Positions 54,701 through 63,452 of a stretch of DNA of 64,000 bases are shown one piece after another (position 1 is the stretch's first letter; the number at the start of each line of letters is the position of its first letter). A model generated the notes under the pieces. It was given only the letters and a program-made list of their open reading frames with translations, had not been told where the DNA came from and searched no databases. Source of the DNA: Stichopus chloronotus. Taxonomy: Eukaryota > Echinodermata > Holothuroidea > Aspidochirotida > Stichopodidae. The stretch is from NCBI GenBank assembly GCA_021234535.1, contig CM037838.1, positions 25,707,969 to 25,771,968 on the forward strand, in the 5' to 3' direction. Made by a program: the position numbers and the translations under genes.

Positions 54701-57700
54701 ATTGGTGACGTCATGAGGGCAACATTCTTAATTGAGAAAAAGGAAGGAGATCAGAAAATAACTCGAAGAATTTTCAATGAAATACTGAAACAGTCCAGGA
54801 GCATCTGAACTCCTCTGTTGACAAACAGATAACCTGGCATAATAATAAATCAAACTGACTATCCACCCAGTTAACTGTGGGATGATACAAACTGATTGAC
54901 TCAAATTCATTCATTAATCTAATTCAATGTACTCAATATTCACCAATTTGCCCACTGTACTCATTCCTTCAATCATTCCATTCATCCATATGTTTATTCA
55001 TTCATTTATTCAATTGATGAATTATTCATTAGTTTATCATGTGCATTCATTACCCTGGGTATATCCACTTTTGCTTGAAACGATTGTTTTCTTCCAGACA
55101 CCAGGTAATCTCTCCATGAGTCTGGGTCAATGATTGCTGTGCTTTGATGGAAACTAGCTAGAATGGATGACCACAACTCTGTCCAGAGACCGCTGTCCGG
55201 TGAGCCATTCTGAGCGTTTTCTGTCCAGAGTGGAGCAAGCAGCTTACTATTCAATCCGGCATGAGGTATACTAAAGTCTATCAGGGGCTGAAGTGATGAC
55301 GATGATGATGGTGAGGACAGGTGATTGCAGTTCAATGCTCTTCTCCTCCACTCTGAAATATGAAAATAAAGTTTGAATACCATTTTATCAAATTAATCAG
55401 ACAACATGACTAAAAGGCAATGTGAACCGATTCTCAGAGAAACAGATTCCACTTGAAACAATAACACAAAAGTCCTGTTCTGACTTAGAGCTGCATCCAG
55501 TGGTCAATTTTTTTAGGTTATATACGTCAGATGCAAGACAAAAGTGTGTTCGATATAAGCATGAGGGCAAGCGTACTAGCTGCTCAAAACTTCAACAGTT
55601 GCAAGTAGTCAAGGTAGCTGAACTTGAGGACACCTGTACTTGAATGTGAGAAGAAGTGATTCCACAATGATGTTGTCATGGTAACTTACATTTTATCAAG
55701 CAGGATGACGGATAAATCTGCCATCTTGTGGTGCATTTCCCTGAGGGTACAGATGTCTTGAAGAGGCAGCAACATAGCCGCTCCTTCGACGTCACCGAAT
55801 CCATCCTTCCCCTGATCTCCCTCCGTCATCCCGGCACCTTCATCACTTCTCTTGTCATCCAAAAGTTTCCTCATGTCTGTCTCGACTTTTGCAACTTCTT
55901 CATCGATTCCTTCCACCTCCTTCCAATTCTTGATCGAATCCAGCAGCCTCGAAATACGAATGCCGGCATTGGGGTTCGCTTGAAAAAATTTCAACAAATT
56001 CCAGATGTGTCTTTTTCGATGTCTTGGTGTGATTTCCAGCATCTTGCAGACCTCGATCAGTCGTTGCAGGAGACGTGCCTGGTGTTCACTTTTGCAGGGT
56101 GACGGTAGCTGCATGTGAGCAGCTGCTGTTTTAAACGTAGCTTCCAAGGCTGCTGCAGGGATTCCCAGGCAGTGGTCAAGACTGCTGACGAGTGCCTCGA
56201 ACTGCATCGGGAGGCTAAAAAGAGCACACACACACAAAAACAAACAAACGATAGGGACTGATAAATCACGACTGTTTGATTTTCTGGTGCTTCAAAGCAA
56301 CACAACTACAAGTTCAATGTTTAATTCAATGTTTAATGTTAGTTAAAGTTTAATGCTGTGCTATAGTATGATGATTTTTAAGAAACAGGCCAGCTAACGA
56401 CACTTCAACAAACTATAAAATATCCGTTAGAAATAAAGAAGAGCTCTCCCAAAAAGTTAAAAAAAAAAAAGTGAGACAACATCATTTGCATATATTGACT
56501 GTTGCATTTTGGTAAATTTGAAAACTAAAATTAACAGAATTTGAAATCAATGAACACCGTTTGTGATTTCACTGCAAAATTGTTACAGTGCTGCCTATTA
56601 TATGTTATCCTAACAATTTAATTCACACGGCAAACATTTTCTAAAATCAGTCACTTGACTAATTCATCAAATGATGAGGATTTTTTTTTCACCTGTCTGC
56701 TCCTCCTAGGTTCCTGATGAGGATGCCCATGGTCTTTCTTTGTACCCATCCCCAATGCAATGCCAACAGGCCCACGGAAAACTTGTCGCTTATTGCTTGG
56801 TTGCAAACCTGGTAAAACTGCATGACCCACCGGTAACATGTCTTTACCTGAAAGAAAAGTCGATTTTGTATTGTTTGAAGAATGTGATAGCATTTCGCTT
56901 CGGACTCATCCATCGTTTTGAGCGGGAATGTGATGAACGCACTCGTGTATTGAAGCATTAATGATGATTCATCAAGATTTATCATTGTGATTCCTAGAAG
57001 ACGTGATCCACTCCCAACAACAAATTGTGAAACAGCCGTGGTAATTTCTATCAATTTAAGTCAAATGTTAATGACATGACAGACAAAAATAAACTCCAAG
57101 CTTCCTACCTTGAGATATTGCATTAAAAAGTATCTCAAGGTTTTTCGCCTAGTATACCAGCATGACCTTCGACCTTCTCCAAAAATAATGAGGCATACCC
57201 TCTCAATATGGCAGATACATATACCAAGTTTGACTCTCATCACACTTCCACTTATTAAGTTAGAGCATACCCAAGTAACTGTCACAGATACACACACACA
57301 TGCACACACACCCACACACACCTACCTGACAGCAAAGGTTCCTTTGCTGAGGCAAGGAACCAAAAATCAGTTTAATTCAGATATTTATTTACACATAACT
57401 TACTTACAAATACTTAATCTTGACCATCGTTGGTTTGTGCCTCCGTCTGACAGCAAAATACATTCATGAAACACTTAAGTCTAATTTACAAATGTCCCTC
57501 TAACAAACATTTACTTTCATCTATCGACAAAACATTGCACTTCCTCTGAAAGAGAACTGTGAAATGTGACACTCTATGCACAGCATATATCCAGTCTAAA
57601 GCTCTTGTACGAGTTAGCCCTTTGATACAGAAACTTGTCTTAAAAATGGATGTCTGTTATTTTAAGGCTTACTTGCAATGCTCTCTCTTCTGTCAAAACT

Positions 57701-60700
57701 GGCATAGATTGATTCAGCCACTTCTCCATGAGATGATCAAGCGATTCAAAAAAGTTGCAAATGTGGGCAAATGATGGATGAGGGAGGTCATCCAGAGACA
57801 GCTGGCCTAAATGTTTAAGATGCAAAATTATTTTGTTGAAAATTTTTACATCATCAAAAGGAAAAACCATTGTGCAGCCTTCAAAATAGTCCCTGATACT
57901 TCATATACAATTTTTGAAATGATAAGGCACCATTCTGTCATAGTAAAAATACAAGTCGCAGAAAAATACAGACTTTTTATGAACAACTTTTAACTCACTC
58001 GCAAGTCGCCACGTTATTGCAAAGTGACCTAAATCATGCTGTTACACACAAACCTCCAAAAATCATGTGGTATTGTAGGTGCATGTGCTACATCATACTT
58101 TTCAAACACATTGACACACTATGGAACAACGGTGGGGAATTTGAAGTAATATTTGGAAAGCAGTCACTATGAAAATAATACCATTACAGTCATGACTGTT
58201 TGTGAATAGATGTATGTTTAAGGGTACGTTGAAACTGAAACACCGACTACAGTTCCTCTTTAAGGAATCAGAATCATAAAGGTATCAGTCCTTTGGAGAT
58301 TGCAGCTCATCTGAACAGTTTCAAAACTTTAAAAGAGAGAATTTTTTTTGAATGTATGATTGACCCACGAAAGCATTAAGGAACAAAATGGTGGGAATAC
58401 AACACATCTCACAATAAGTGTATTAAAACTTCTAGAGGTTCATGTCGAATTTAAATAAACGTGATACAAAGATACTGACTGACTGCATTACAGAACAAAT
58501 GTGTGAGTGAATCCAAATACCTCTTGTAAATGCTTCAGAGTACTTCAGTGGTGTCTTCTGAGTGACACTAATATTCTGCCGATCAACAGTTTCCATAAAC
58601 CACCTCCATAGCATTAACTGTAATCTATGAAAAGGAATCACAAAACCAATTTAGTCGGAAAACAAAGATATGGTCATTTCACAAAGTGATTGGATTCTAA
58701 ACTCATTTAAAATTTACAATTTGTTTTATTGACAAATTATTGTAATGAAGCCTTTTTCTCTTAACCACTCAAGACAGAGGAACCCCAACGGCAGATATCA
58801 GATGTTAGTGGAAAATGTTGAAGAAGTTGAGAAGAGTTGAAGAAGTTATGGAGCGAATCAGTCCTGATGCTACACAGATGTTAAGCAACAATACATATTG
58901 AATCTAGCTATGGTAGCATGGCCACAAACTTGAAGATCAGCAAAGATATTACCATCTTATCTTTGACAGTAATGGAATGTTTTTCTGTTTTTATTTTTTT
59001 CATAAAAAAGGGGAAAGACTTGCAAAGGTCCTACAATCAACAAAGCTTATGGTAGGCAAAGCCTATCAGAGAAAGCAAGCACTTACATTGTGGTGCCATC
59101 AAGCTATTGTCTCACTTTACAATATTTGGTAATTTTCGGTAAATTGTGTTGCCCAGTTGGACGATGAGACATTGTAATATAAATACCTTAAGTGGAATTT
59201 CCAAAGTTTACCTGAAACCTGTCTGGGTTGCGTCTTCCACCATCTTTTCTCTCCTATCTCTGACATCCTGAGTGATGGCTGAGGAGTACAGAGGACTCGA
59301 GATGGAACACTGCAAATGTTCTATCAGCGGGCTGTTGCAAGATGCATCTAGTGGCAAACACTGCAAGTGTTTTGAAACTGTGAAGATGGAACAGAAAGAC
59401 AGAGGAGAGCTTTATCAAGCGTACATTTCGAGGAGACATGGAGGAGAATCAGTTTGACAAACCTCACAACTTTTGCTTTTAAGAGATATAAAGTTTGACA
59501 AACCTTACAACCAAGAAATGGAACATCAATTTTGTAAATCGACTGAGTAAAATGTCAACAGGTTTACATTTCCGAGAACAGCAATGTCTGGGAGGATGAA
59601 AAGTAGTTTGACGTTGCAAACGTCTGAAATGATGGAATGACTTCTCCAGGGGATTTATTCGGATTTCTTTCTCGAAGAAAGACAAATTGCCACAAGTGGC
59701 AAATCTGATTTTTACTTCAAACTTTTTCTATTTCATTCGACAGCTGATAACGTTCAGTATGAGCAGCAGAGAGTAACTGCTATGTTGTCTTCTTTGACAT
59801 GTGAATTAAAACTTTGGATGGAGACAAACCTTCCTGGTCTTTTCCTTGGGTTGTTCTCATCTGAGAATACAAAACACATCCAAAGACCTGCCTCAGTAGA
59901 GATGACAATTCCTCCGCAGTTGTACCTGGCTGCATGTTTGAGGGTAACCGTGACAACACCTTCGTCAGCAAACCACAACGAATCTGCTGATCGTCGACCG
60001 TCGCCCTCGACAGGACTTCTAATATGCAGTGCTGAAGTTGTCTATGTACCCCTGACTCTGTGGGAGTATCCCTGCTTGCGCGATGAAGGGACAGAATGTA
60101 GGAAAAATATATAAAAACAACACTTTGGAAGGTTGAAAAATTATAATTGTAAAGAATTAAAAGTAAGGACTTGAAGCTACTTTGCATATACTTGAAGAAA
60201 GGTAAAAATTAAAATAGATGACTACCCCAACCTTCAAGGCATAGCTTGCATCCAGCTATCATGAGCAATGTACAACTTCATACAATTGTTACTGGTGACG
60301 AATCAGCTTGAACAGGTAACAATTCAGTGACCCACGTTTCACTCACACCTTTATTCACCCAAGGCTCAAATTCTGATTGTCATCCAAAAAAAGCCCAAGT
60401 ACAATGACTTGTGAAGATTCAACACTCTTAACACGAATACACGGTCATGAAAATCTATTCTCAGTAGATGTGAACTAACTCTTGAAGAAGAGGCTGTAAC
60501 CAGTAAGAGCACAAATTATACAAAGGTCTGTATCCAAGATGTTGGAAATATTCAGATTAACAATTGCCATGACTGATATGAGACAAAACTGTGAGAGATT
60601 CCTGGGTTCCAGGACAATTTCCCCTGGACAATTCCTCCTGACAATTTCCCTAACCATTTTCTTAATTCATTCTTAAAGGGGAGTTGTCCTGAGTGAAATT

Positions 60701-63452
60701 CTGCGAGCTGGATTTTTCGTGGGGGAACTGTCTCCAGGAGGTGGTTCGAGGAGAAATTTTCTGGACGAATTGTTTGAGTGGTAGTTGTCTGGTCATGGAT
60801 CCTTGCCCATCTTTGGCCACAAATAGTTGAAAATTACTGATACAACTAACTGAATTTCCTACCTGAAACTGAGGTCACCTGCCTTAGAGATAAATAAAGA
60901 ACTGTACATTGCCTTGTTGTGGAACAACAGGTCTATTCCTGTATTTAAGTCAGGCTGAACTTTAAACTGTGACAGGTTTTGGGCACACACTGTTTTTCTT
61001 CGTCAGGTTTTCACTTCAGAAAGTTGCAAAGAAAATATTAAACAAATCACCCAATTAATCTCTGACTAGTATCCTTAGTGATAGTAGCTGCTTTGTCCTT
61101 GTTTCCAGAAATTTAAAACTTTCAAAATGACAGCTCTCCCCCCCCCCCTCCTCTCATCCATGGCACAGTATGTAGCTACTTACTACTGGCAACATACAAC
61201 TCAAATATGCAACCAGTAAACAAGTAGCAATCCCTAAACCTTCTTCTTGATGTGCTTTGATATGCTTTCTACAAACATCTTTTTTGGCTTAAACATTACA
61301 CTTTATTATTATGGTAACAAGGGGAACCACAGATTTGACTCTTACTGATCTGAATCTATTTCCTGGCACAAGTATTCCACAACTGCTACATCTCTCTGAG
61401 CAATGGCTAGAGACGAATCCCTCTCGACGCAGGAAACCGGCGGGAGCTGCACGTGAATTCCTTCCTCTTCAACAGGACCATTGGAGTCTGCTTCATCTGC
61501 CTCCATTTTCACCTCTTGTTGTTCGTCTTCACCATCCTCCATTTCTCTGTCTTCGGTCATCTGCATCTCGTCTCTCCCTGACAAGATGGACTGCAGAATA
61601 TCCGCAGCTTGCTGTGTGAAGACACAAAAAGCACAAAACAAAAACAAGAAGAACAACAACTGAAGCAATTTGGAGAAAAACACAAAGCATAACAGTAACT
61701 TTCTTGAAAATTCATTCTCACTTGTAGAATCTTAATTGGTCTTATATGATGGAGTAGATACTGCTTGCACTGAAGTATAAAAGATTCAAACTTAACATCG
61801 CAAAAGGTTTTTACCCTTCACAGAGATAAATCATTTTTCAGTGATACTATAAAGGAAAAATACAACAAAGAAGGAGCAATATCCTACACACAGGTTCGAC
61901 TGTCAATGACCATGTAGACAAAACACTAGTATCCTAGATTATTTCAAATTGAACTTACACAAGAAGTATAGTTTTTCCACGTCAATTGGAGTTACATTAC
62001 TTCCAAAAGATTAGAACTACTGCTTCTAAAAAATCTTCAAAGAATCCTTCACATCACTATGGAAACAACATGACAGAAAACACTCCAAAAGATGTTGACT
62101 TTTCAACGATCTGTCACTGCTTCACTTCCTAATCCCTCTCTCTCCCTCTTTTTCAATCAACTTACATGCTTACATATCACTTCACTAGTTGACAGTGAGC
62201 TGTTTACTCCAAGCAAGCATTCTACTCAAGTTGACGATTACAGAAAAATAAATACCTTTTGGTGAGTCCTCAGGAGTTGGCTGGTCACATAAATACTACT
62301 ACAAGCATCTTCCAGGGCTCTACGCCAGCTACGACCTGTCGAGAGGTACTGCTTGGTCAAAGAACCCGCTAACAGAAGGCAAGATATGCTAGCAACATCT
62401 GAAAATAAATGGAAAAAAATGAAGGCTCGGCATCCAAAAATACATCCAACTCTTACCTAGAGCCATAATCTCACTAGACTGTGACATTTTCTCCAGAATT
62501 CAGGATGGAACACCTCAGTTTATGTGGAGCATGTGTTTCTTCACTCGTGTCATACTGTTATCACAAAACATTTAATTGAAAACAATCCAAAGAACAAGAA
62601 AGTACACAACAATTTTCACTTCCTTTGTTTGCAGTTCCTTTTTTTTTACAATCCATTTTTCACCAGTTTTAGTCACCTCTGAGTTCACTTTTCATCTTCA
62701 AGTGTATCTTTATTAACTGTTTGCTGCCCTCTTTTGACATTCCCATTCCCGTCAGGAGTGTCATCATGTCTCTGTGGCTGTACTTGCACTCGTTGGGCTG
62801 TTGAACAGAGAGAGAAAGAGATCAAGAAATAAATTAAAGGAATGAAAAATAATGAGTGGGTCAATTATTGATGCAAAGGTGTCATATGTGGCAATTTCTA
62901 ACCACATCTACAAACCACTCCAAATGATAATCAAAATAAGACCGTTCTTAAGCTCACAATGGAAACATCTGAAGACATTTGATACATGTGTGGAGCTTTC
63001 CATTGAAGGTAACATATCTTTTAGTATGTGAGATGTTTAATCTGACTAGCCAAGACTTGGTCTGCCTTGTCGAATCTATGGAACTTTCCTTTGGTTACAT
63101 CTTTTAAGTCAGCTCTGAAGACATTTTATTTCAAACAAATCTGTGGTTATTGCATACATATGTACTTCATTGTTCGGTGCATTAAACCGTGGGATATTGT
63201 GTTTCACATGCACATATGTAATGATGATAATAATATAGTTATCTCCCTGCTGAGCTTGGAATGAATTGCACAGTACATAAATTTAATTGACATTATGAAA
63301 ATAAAAAGACACAAAAACTGACACAAGTTGCATTTTGTCAATGGTCAGTATAAAAGCAAGACTTACATCTGGAGCTCACGGAAATCTCTACCCCTCTGTT
63401 TCTCATCGCTCTTGATATTTCACCATACTTTGGATCCATAGCCAAGATAAGT
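16072..63452 (-). CDS. MDN1: Midasin (MDN1/Rea1), C-terminal ~3300 codons, 51 exons, 5'-partial
   Basis: Midasin is a nuclear/nucleolar AAA+ ATPase that uses a dynein-like ring, a long linker and a C-terminal MIDAS domain to strip assembly factors (WDR12/Ytm1, NLE1/Rsa4) from pre-60S ribosomes. Read on the minus strand, spliced exons give hallmark midasin segments in the family order: GEISRAMRNRGVEI (end of AAA6), a helical linker, GFCLPEEF followed by GEGATEF, a long Asp/Glu-rich tract, RTGKRINMRKVIPYIA, the MIDAS motif DDSSS, SDGRGLFLEG, and the terminal FPFPFYILLRD with a TGA stop at 16072-16074. I placed 51 exons with GT-AG borders and matched phases; summed length is about 9.9 kb. The family is about 5000-5600 residues, so this is the C-terminal 60 percent, and the start lies beyond 64000. 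Three exons (52250-52607, 54471-54726, 55054-55352) break frame. Family assignment is certain; individual exon borders are inferred by eye. Confidence 0.97.
16983..18715. other. MDN1 intron, no other feature seen
   Basis: Intron between the FGESVQLL exon and the SDGRG exon. It is AT-rich, with no coding frame or transposon that I can recognise. Confidence 0.6.
19294..20446 (+). mobile_element. Intronic repeat element with ~147 bp internal units and terminal hairpins
   Basis: The stretch opens with AGAGCACCAATTGGTGCAGA, which holds a 14-base palindrome at 19297-19310. It closes with AGCTC, the palindrome ACCAGCATGCTGGT at 20421-20434, and GAGCT followed by AAAAA. Between them, units containing AATTTCATAAAATGGGCCA, CCCACATGGGACCTTGGACC and ACAAACCATCAACA recur with starts at about 19698, 19844, 19993 and 20138 (spacings 146, 149 and 145). 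A 12 bp AGACAGATAGAG array precedes the end hairpin. It looks like a dispersed non-autonomous element common in marine invertebrates. The end hairpin recalls Helitron-like termini, but that assignment is inference. It lies in an MDN1 intron. Confidence 0.65.
20290..20392 (+). repeat. (AGACAGATAGAG)n microsatellite
   Basis: About eight copies of a 12-base unit AGACAGATAGAG with AGAC variants, inside the repeat element and just before its end hairpin. The long ETDRETDRETDR and SVCLSVCLSV open frames across it are artefacts of the repeat. Confidence 0.95.
22199..26427 (-). CDS. MDN1: MDN1 exons 42-46: basic segment and approach to the MIDAS domain
   Basis: Exons 26197-26427, 25371-25577, 23543-23672, 22892-23067 and 22199-22314. 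Exon 42 carries the conserved block AKRKPGHSDTDRSLGQ and then AKRLKTTDAVDEK, a basic cluster that could act in nuclear import (inference). Exon 43 gives LYEHLKDSQSHYDVQAIDTA, matching the family HIK...YD.QTYDVA segment, and ends acidic. Exons 44-45 are divergent. Exon 46 returns to strong conservation with ELCEQLRLVLEPTQASKLR, directly before the MIDAS domain. Exons 42 and 43 are each a multiple of three with phase 0 at both ends. The intron upstream of exon 42 holds a satellite array. Confidence 0.94.
23177..23195. repeat. (TG)n dinucleotide repeat
   Basis: Short uninterrupted TG run in the intron upstream of exon 45. Confidence 0.9.
23673..25370. other. MDN1 intron, no other feature seen
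   Basis: Intron between exons 43 and 44. AT-rich, with a few homopolymer runs; no recognisable gene or element. Confidence 0.55.
27045..29290. repeat. Satellite array, 81-86 bp monomers with 677 bp higher-order period
   Basis: About two dozen head-to-tail monomers of the form GATGCCACTTTAATAGCCAG, ATGTCTCTTCATCTAATTAG, TAAAGCATATGAACAGAGAA and AGCAACCTGCTTGGTGCAAATCTGAG. A block of eight monomers is repeated at an offset of exactly 677 bases: landmarks at 27244/27921, 27331/28008 and 27661/28338. The two copies differ at only a few sites, while neighbouring monomers differ more, so the block was amplified as a unit. Units at both edges (before 27170 and after 29120) are more degenerate. The array lies in the intron between exons 41 and 42 of MDN1. 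Confidence 0.95.
30082..36479 (-). CDS. MDN1: MDN1 exons 35-41: Asp/Glu-rich tether
   Basis: Exons 36342-36479, 35415-35547, 34097-34327, 33358-33467, 31651-31795, 31139-31347 and 30082-30279. This is the acidic flexible arm that lets the MIDAS domain reach the ATPase ring. It opens with GFCLPEEFSDELSGEGATEF and GEGEGVKDVSDQI, then GIEMSEDFEGKLHDLEQQ, ADKLDEKMWGD followed by a long run of Glu/Asp/Lys, and DMDLPDDLDLGKGDENEEE. These landmarks occur in the same order in animal midasins, while the residues between them are low complexity. Opposite-strand Ser/Leu-rich open frames here are shadows of the acidic codons. Exon 41 (198 bp) is phase 0 at both ends. Confidence 0.95.
32466..33225. repeat. 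Degenerate short-unit array (ACCATAACA / CATCACAAAAGAC)
   Basis: Two clusters (32466-32640 and 32930-33225) are built from loosely repeated phrases such as CACCATAACA, ACCATCACAAAAGACCACCA and AACATACCATCACAAA, with a period near 25-35 bases. It lies in an MDN1 intron between tether exons and has no coding content. Confidence 0.7.
34872..35078. repeat. Short tandem array of GAACATCGAACCCTGGGA units
   Basis: About ten imperfect copies of an 18-24 base phrase (CATCGAACCCTGGGA) within one MDN1 intron, between exons 36 and 37. Confidence 0.8.
36089..36239. mobile_element. piggyBac-like MITE, 151 bp
   Basis: The left end CCCTTTCACAGCCA and the reverse complement of the right end CCCTTTCGCATCCA match at 12 of 14 positions. 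The element is flanked by TTAA on the left (36085-36088) and TTGA on the right (36240-36243), consistent with a mutated TTAA target duplication. An inner inverted pair (CACAGCCAGTG with the reverse complement of AGTGGCTGTG) strengthens the call. TTAA targets with CCCTTT-like termini are typical of piggyBac. It lies in the intron between exons 35 and 36 and carries no gene. Confidence 0.8.
37289..40911 (-). CDS. MDN1: MDN1 exons 30-34: last linker helices before the acidic tether
   Basis: Exons 40811-40911, 39757-39974, 38870-39013, 38142-38287 and 37289-37450. Translations include SVRGSLQAVKPTIDARLSA, then MDKFETWKKGVRKQR, LSGLLLAIQNLTQLNQ, LDEDKQLTEHLGTILGADV, and KLTPIMRHYLKLSTYYFVQL ending FNELAEK. 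The last runs directly into GFCLPEEF of the next exon, exactly as in other midasins. Phases agree at all junctions. The intron between the first two (39975-40810) contains a tRNA-like SINE on the opposite strand. Confidence 0.93.
39256..39510. repeat. Tandem array of GAGGAATATTCCTCAATNTG-like units
   Basis: About nine copies of a 25-30 base unit combining (A)GGAGGAATAT and CCCTCAATATAA, in the intron between exons 31 and 32. Some units contain the palindrome GAGGAATATTCCTC, so single strands could fold. Confidence 0.8.
40193..40275 (+). mobile_element. tRNA-derived SINE head or tRNA pseudogene
   Basis: A box-like TGGCTGAGTGGATAAAG starts at 40200, and a B box-like GGTTCTATCC lies at 40250-40259. 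The spacing suits a class II (Ser/Leu-like) tRNA. Acceptor-stem pairing is poor and the B box has CTA in place of CGA, so it is not a working tRNA gene. It is most likely the tRNA-derived head of a SINE, on the strand opposite MDN1. The 3' end could not be placed. Confidence 0.6.
41264..45783 (-). CDS. MDN1: MDN1 exons 23-29: distal linker
   Basis: Exons 45679-45783, 44620-45012, 44117-44213, 43633-43750, 42624-42735, 42038-42153 and 41264-41555, all phase-consistent. The best family match is EFVKISRWNDINFWAMKAAV at the start of exon 23, followed by VEKSHKTVHKLCKKF. Exon 25 gives EAKHINLRKRKALSDLFKAL and exon 26 opens GLSYRRGLVTKN, both typical of midasin. Exon 28 carries LPNLERCKGFSEHL. Exon 24 (393 bp) contains a Ser/Asp-rich loop (around 44830-44960) that is probably variable between species. 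No enzymatic residues are known here; the role is structural. Confidence 0.94.
46486..51408 (-). CDS. MDN1: MDN1 exons 16-22: middle linker
   Basis: Exons 51236-51408, 50508-50766, 50012-50279, 49028-49263, 48046-48236, 47062-47354 and 46486-46604, all in frame. Recognisable family segments are a HWWHQSENERKRKEEEEASL charged helix, SYHCSTELFSKSLPFM followed by PGVDTRL, DWPEHPALKHL with PLMKFVTGLEMLLGKAQDWE (strongly conserved in midasins), and YNHRRQVSKWWFHLYSVLQ. The acceptor of 47062-47354 was set at CTCCAG|T because it alone matches the phase of exon 20. A more upstream TTAG site would break it. Together these form the middle of the stem/linker. Introns are several hundred bases each, and I see no second gene inside them. 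Confidence 0.92.
52250..54093 (-). CDS. MDN1: MDN1 exons 13-15: linker, with a frame break in exon 15
   Basis: Exon 13 (53550-54093, 544 bp) is the longest exon and is fully open (TVMTKSLYSSICWLVSS to KLKCVQEE). Exon 14 (52737-52931) gives a charged helix (MNRLEKLEKKKEKLSKRIA). Exon 15 (52250-52607) begins FDQLRQDVLHYLDSIGS, contains a basic cluster (QKRKKKKLEAM), and reaches LEASYPFYRDI, which fits the conserved YPxFYxDI linker motif. It then has to change frame to give GQAWQQGAQAVAVGSRLLQ and end ALDWTSSQ in phase 0 with the next exon. Exon length is 358 bp where a multiple of three is needed, so there is one extra base near 52360-52375. Candidates are the TTTT run or the T after GATATC. 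Confidence 0.82.
54471..54726 (-). CDS. MDN1: MDN1 exon 12: linker, frame break or unrecognised 80 bp intron
   Basis: The exon starts in phase 0 with NVALMTSPIQTLQVFNLLHP and ends with WSERLSQLKEISKLMWTNSG in a different frame. The ISKLMWTN stretch fits the family linker, so the exon's end is real. The first frame runs into a TAG after HKESL. Length (256 bp) is one base short of what the phases need. Two readings are possible. One base is missing near GAAGCTGACAGTGCG (around 54605-54615), or an 80 bp intron at 54608-54687 (GTGTTC...CTGACAG) splits it into 54688-54726 and 54471-54607, which restores frame exactly. The uninterrupted version keeps a length closer to the family, and 80 bp would be unusually short for this gene. 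Confidence 0.65.
54908..55050. repeat. Degenerate ATTC-rich repeat
   Basis: Imperfect (ATTC/CATT)n sequence in the intron between exons 11 and 12, possibly the remnant tail of a LINE/SINE insertion or simple expansion. It lies close to the frame-broken exons. Confidence 0.6.
55054..56214 (-). CDS. MDN1: MDN1 exons 10-11: linker, with a frame break in exon 11
   Basis: Exon 10 (55690-56214, 525 bp) is open throughout, from LPMQFEALVSSLDHCLG to MADLSVILLDK, and ends with two bases of a codon. Exon 11 (55054-55352) must therefore contribute one base first, which gives VEEKSIELQSPVLT and then a stop about 26 codons in. The rest of exon 11 (DFSIPHAGLNSKLLAPLW, then GLWTELWSSILASFHQ) is open in another frame, and that frame is the one that joins exon 12. 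The switch falls in or near a TCA/ATC-rich triplet run around 55290-55315. The exon length (299 bp) is one base more than phase continuity requires. A sequencing or assembly indel is the likeliest cause, but a real mutation cannot be excluded. Confidence 0.75.
56693..61611 (-). CDS. MDN1: MDN1 exons 4-9: proximal linker
   Basis: Exons 61346-61611, 59830-60071, 59212-59377, 58521-58624, 57673-57806 and 56693-56847, all GT-AG with agreeing phases. They encode the start of the long alpha-helical linker that joins the ATPase ring to the acidic tether. Recognisable pieces are QAADILQSILSG with a local acidic stretch (EMEDGEDEQQE), the hydrophobic helices FFESLDHLMEKWLNQ, and SVGLLALHWGWVQ, which resembles the family LLALHW segment. 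The acceptor of 59830-60071 is ambiguous by a few bases (CAAG versus CAAGCAG); the CAG choice keeps phase. No catalytic motif is expected here. In Rea1 structures this region forms the stem that swings relative to the ring. Confidence 0.85.
57287..57321. repeat. (CA)n microsatellite
   Basis: CACACA run with TGCA and CCCA interruptions in the intron between exons 8 and 9. Confidence 0.9.
60598..60790. repeat. Degenerate inverted/direct copies of CCAGGACAATTTCCCC
   Basis: Left half: repeated (T)GGACAATTTCCC-type phrases at 60608-60655. Right half: complementary-looking phrases (GGGGAGTTGTCCTGAG, GAGAAATTTTCTGGAC) at 60680-60770, so the block as a whole is a rough inverted repeat. It may be an old foldback element in an MDN1 intron (between exons 4 and 5). 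Confidence 0.5.
62256..63452 (-). CDS. MDN1: MDN1 exons 1-3 of window: end of AAA6 and start of linker
   Basis: Exons 63380-63452, 62677-62797 and 62256-62398. The first encodes LILAMDPKYGEISRAMRNRGVEIS, the segment after the sensor region of the last AAA module that is nearly invariant in midasins (shown here in part: GEISRAMRNRGVEI). The second, starting PNECKYSHRDMM, matches the helix pair that follows the ring. The third (VASISCLLLAG, then QYLSTGRSWRRAL) continues the first linker helices. The donor of the first exon is best placed at TCC|GTGAGC because that keeps phase 0. A stronger-looking GTAAGT donor 10 bases downstream would shift the frame of the next exon. The previous exon, carrying the rest of AAA6, is not visible before 64000, so the window ends inside an intron. 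Confidence 0.9.
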
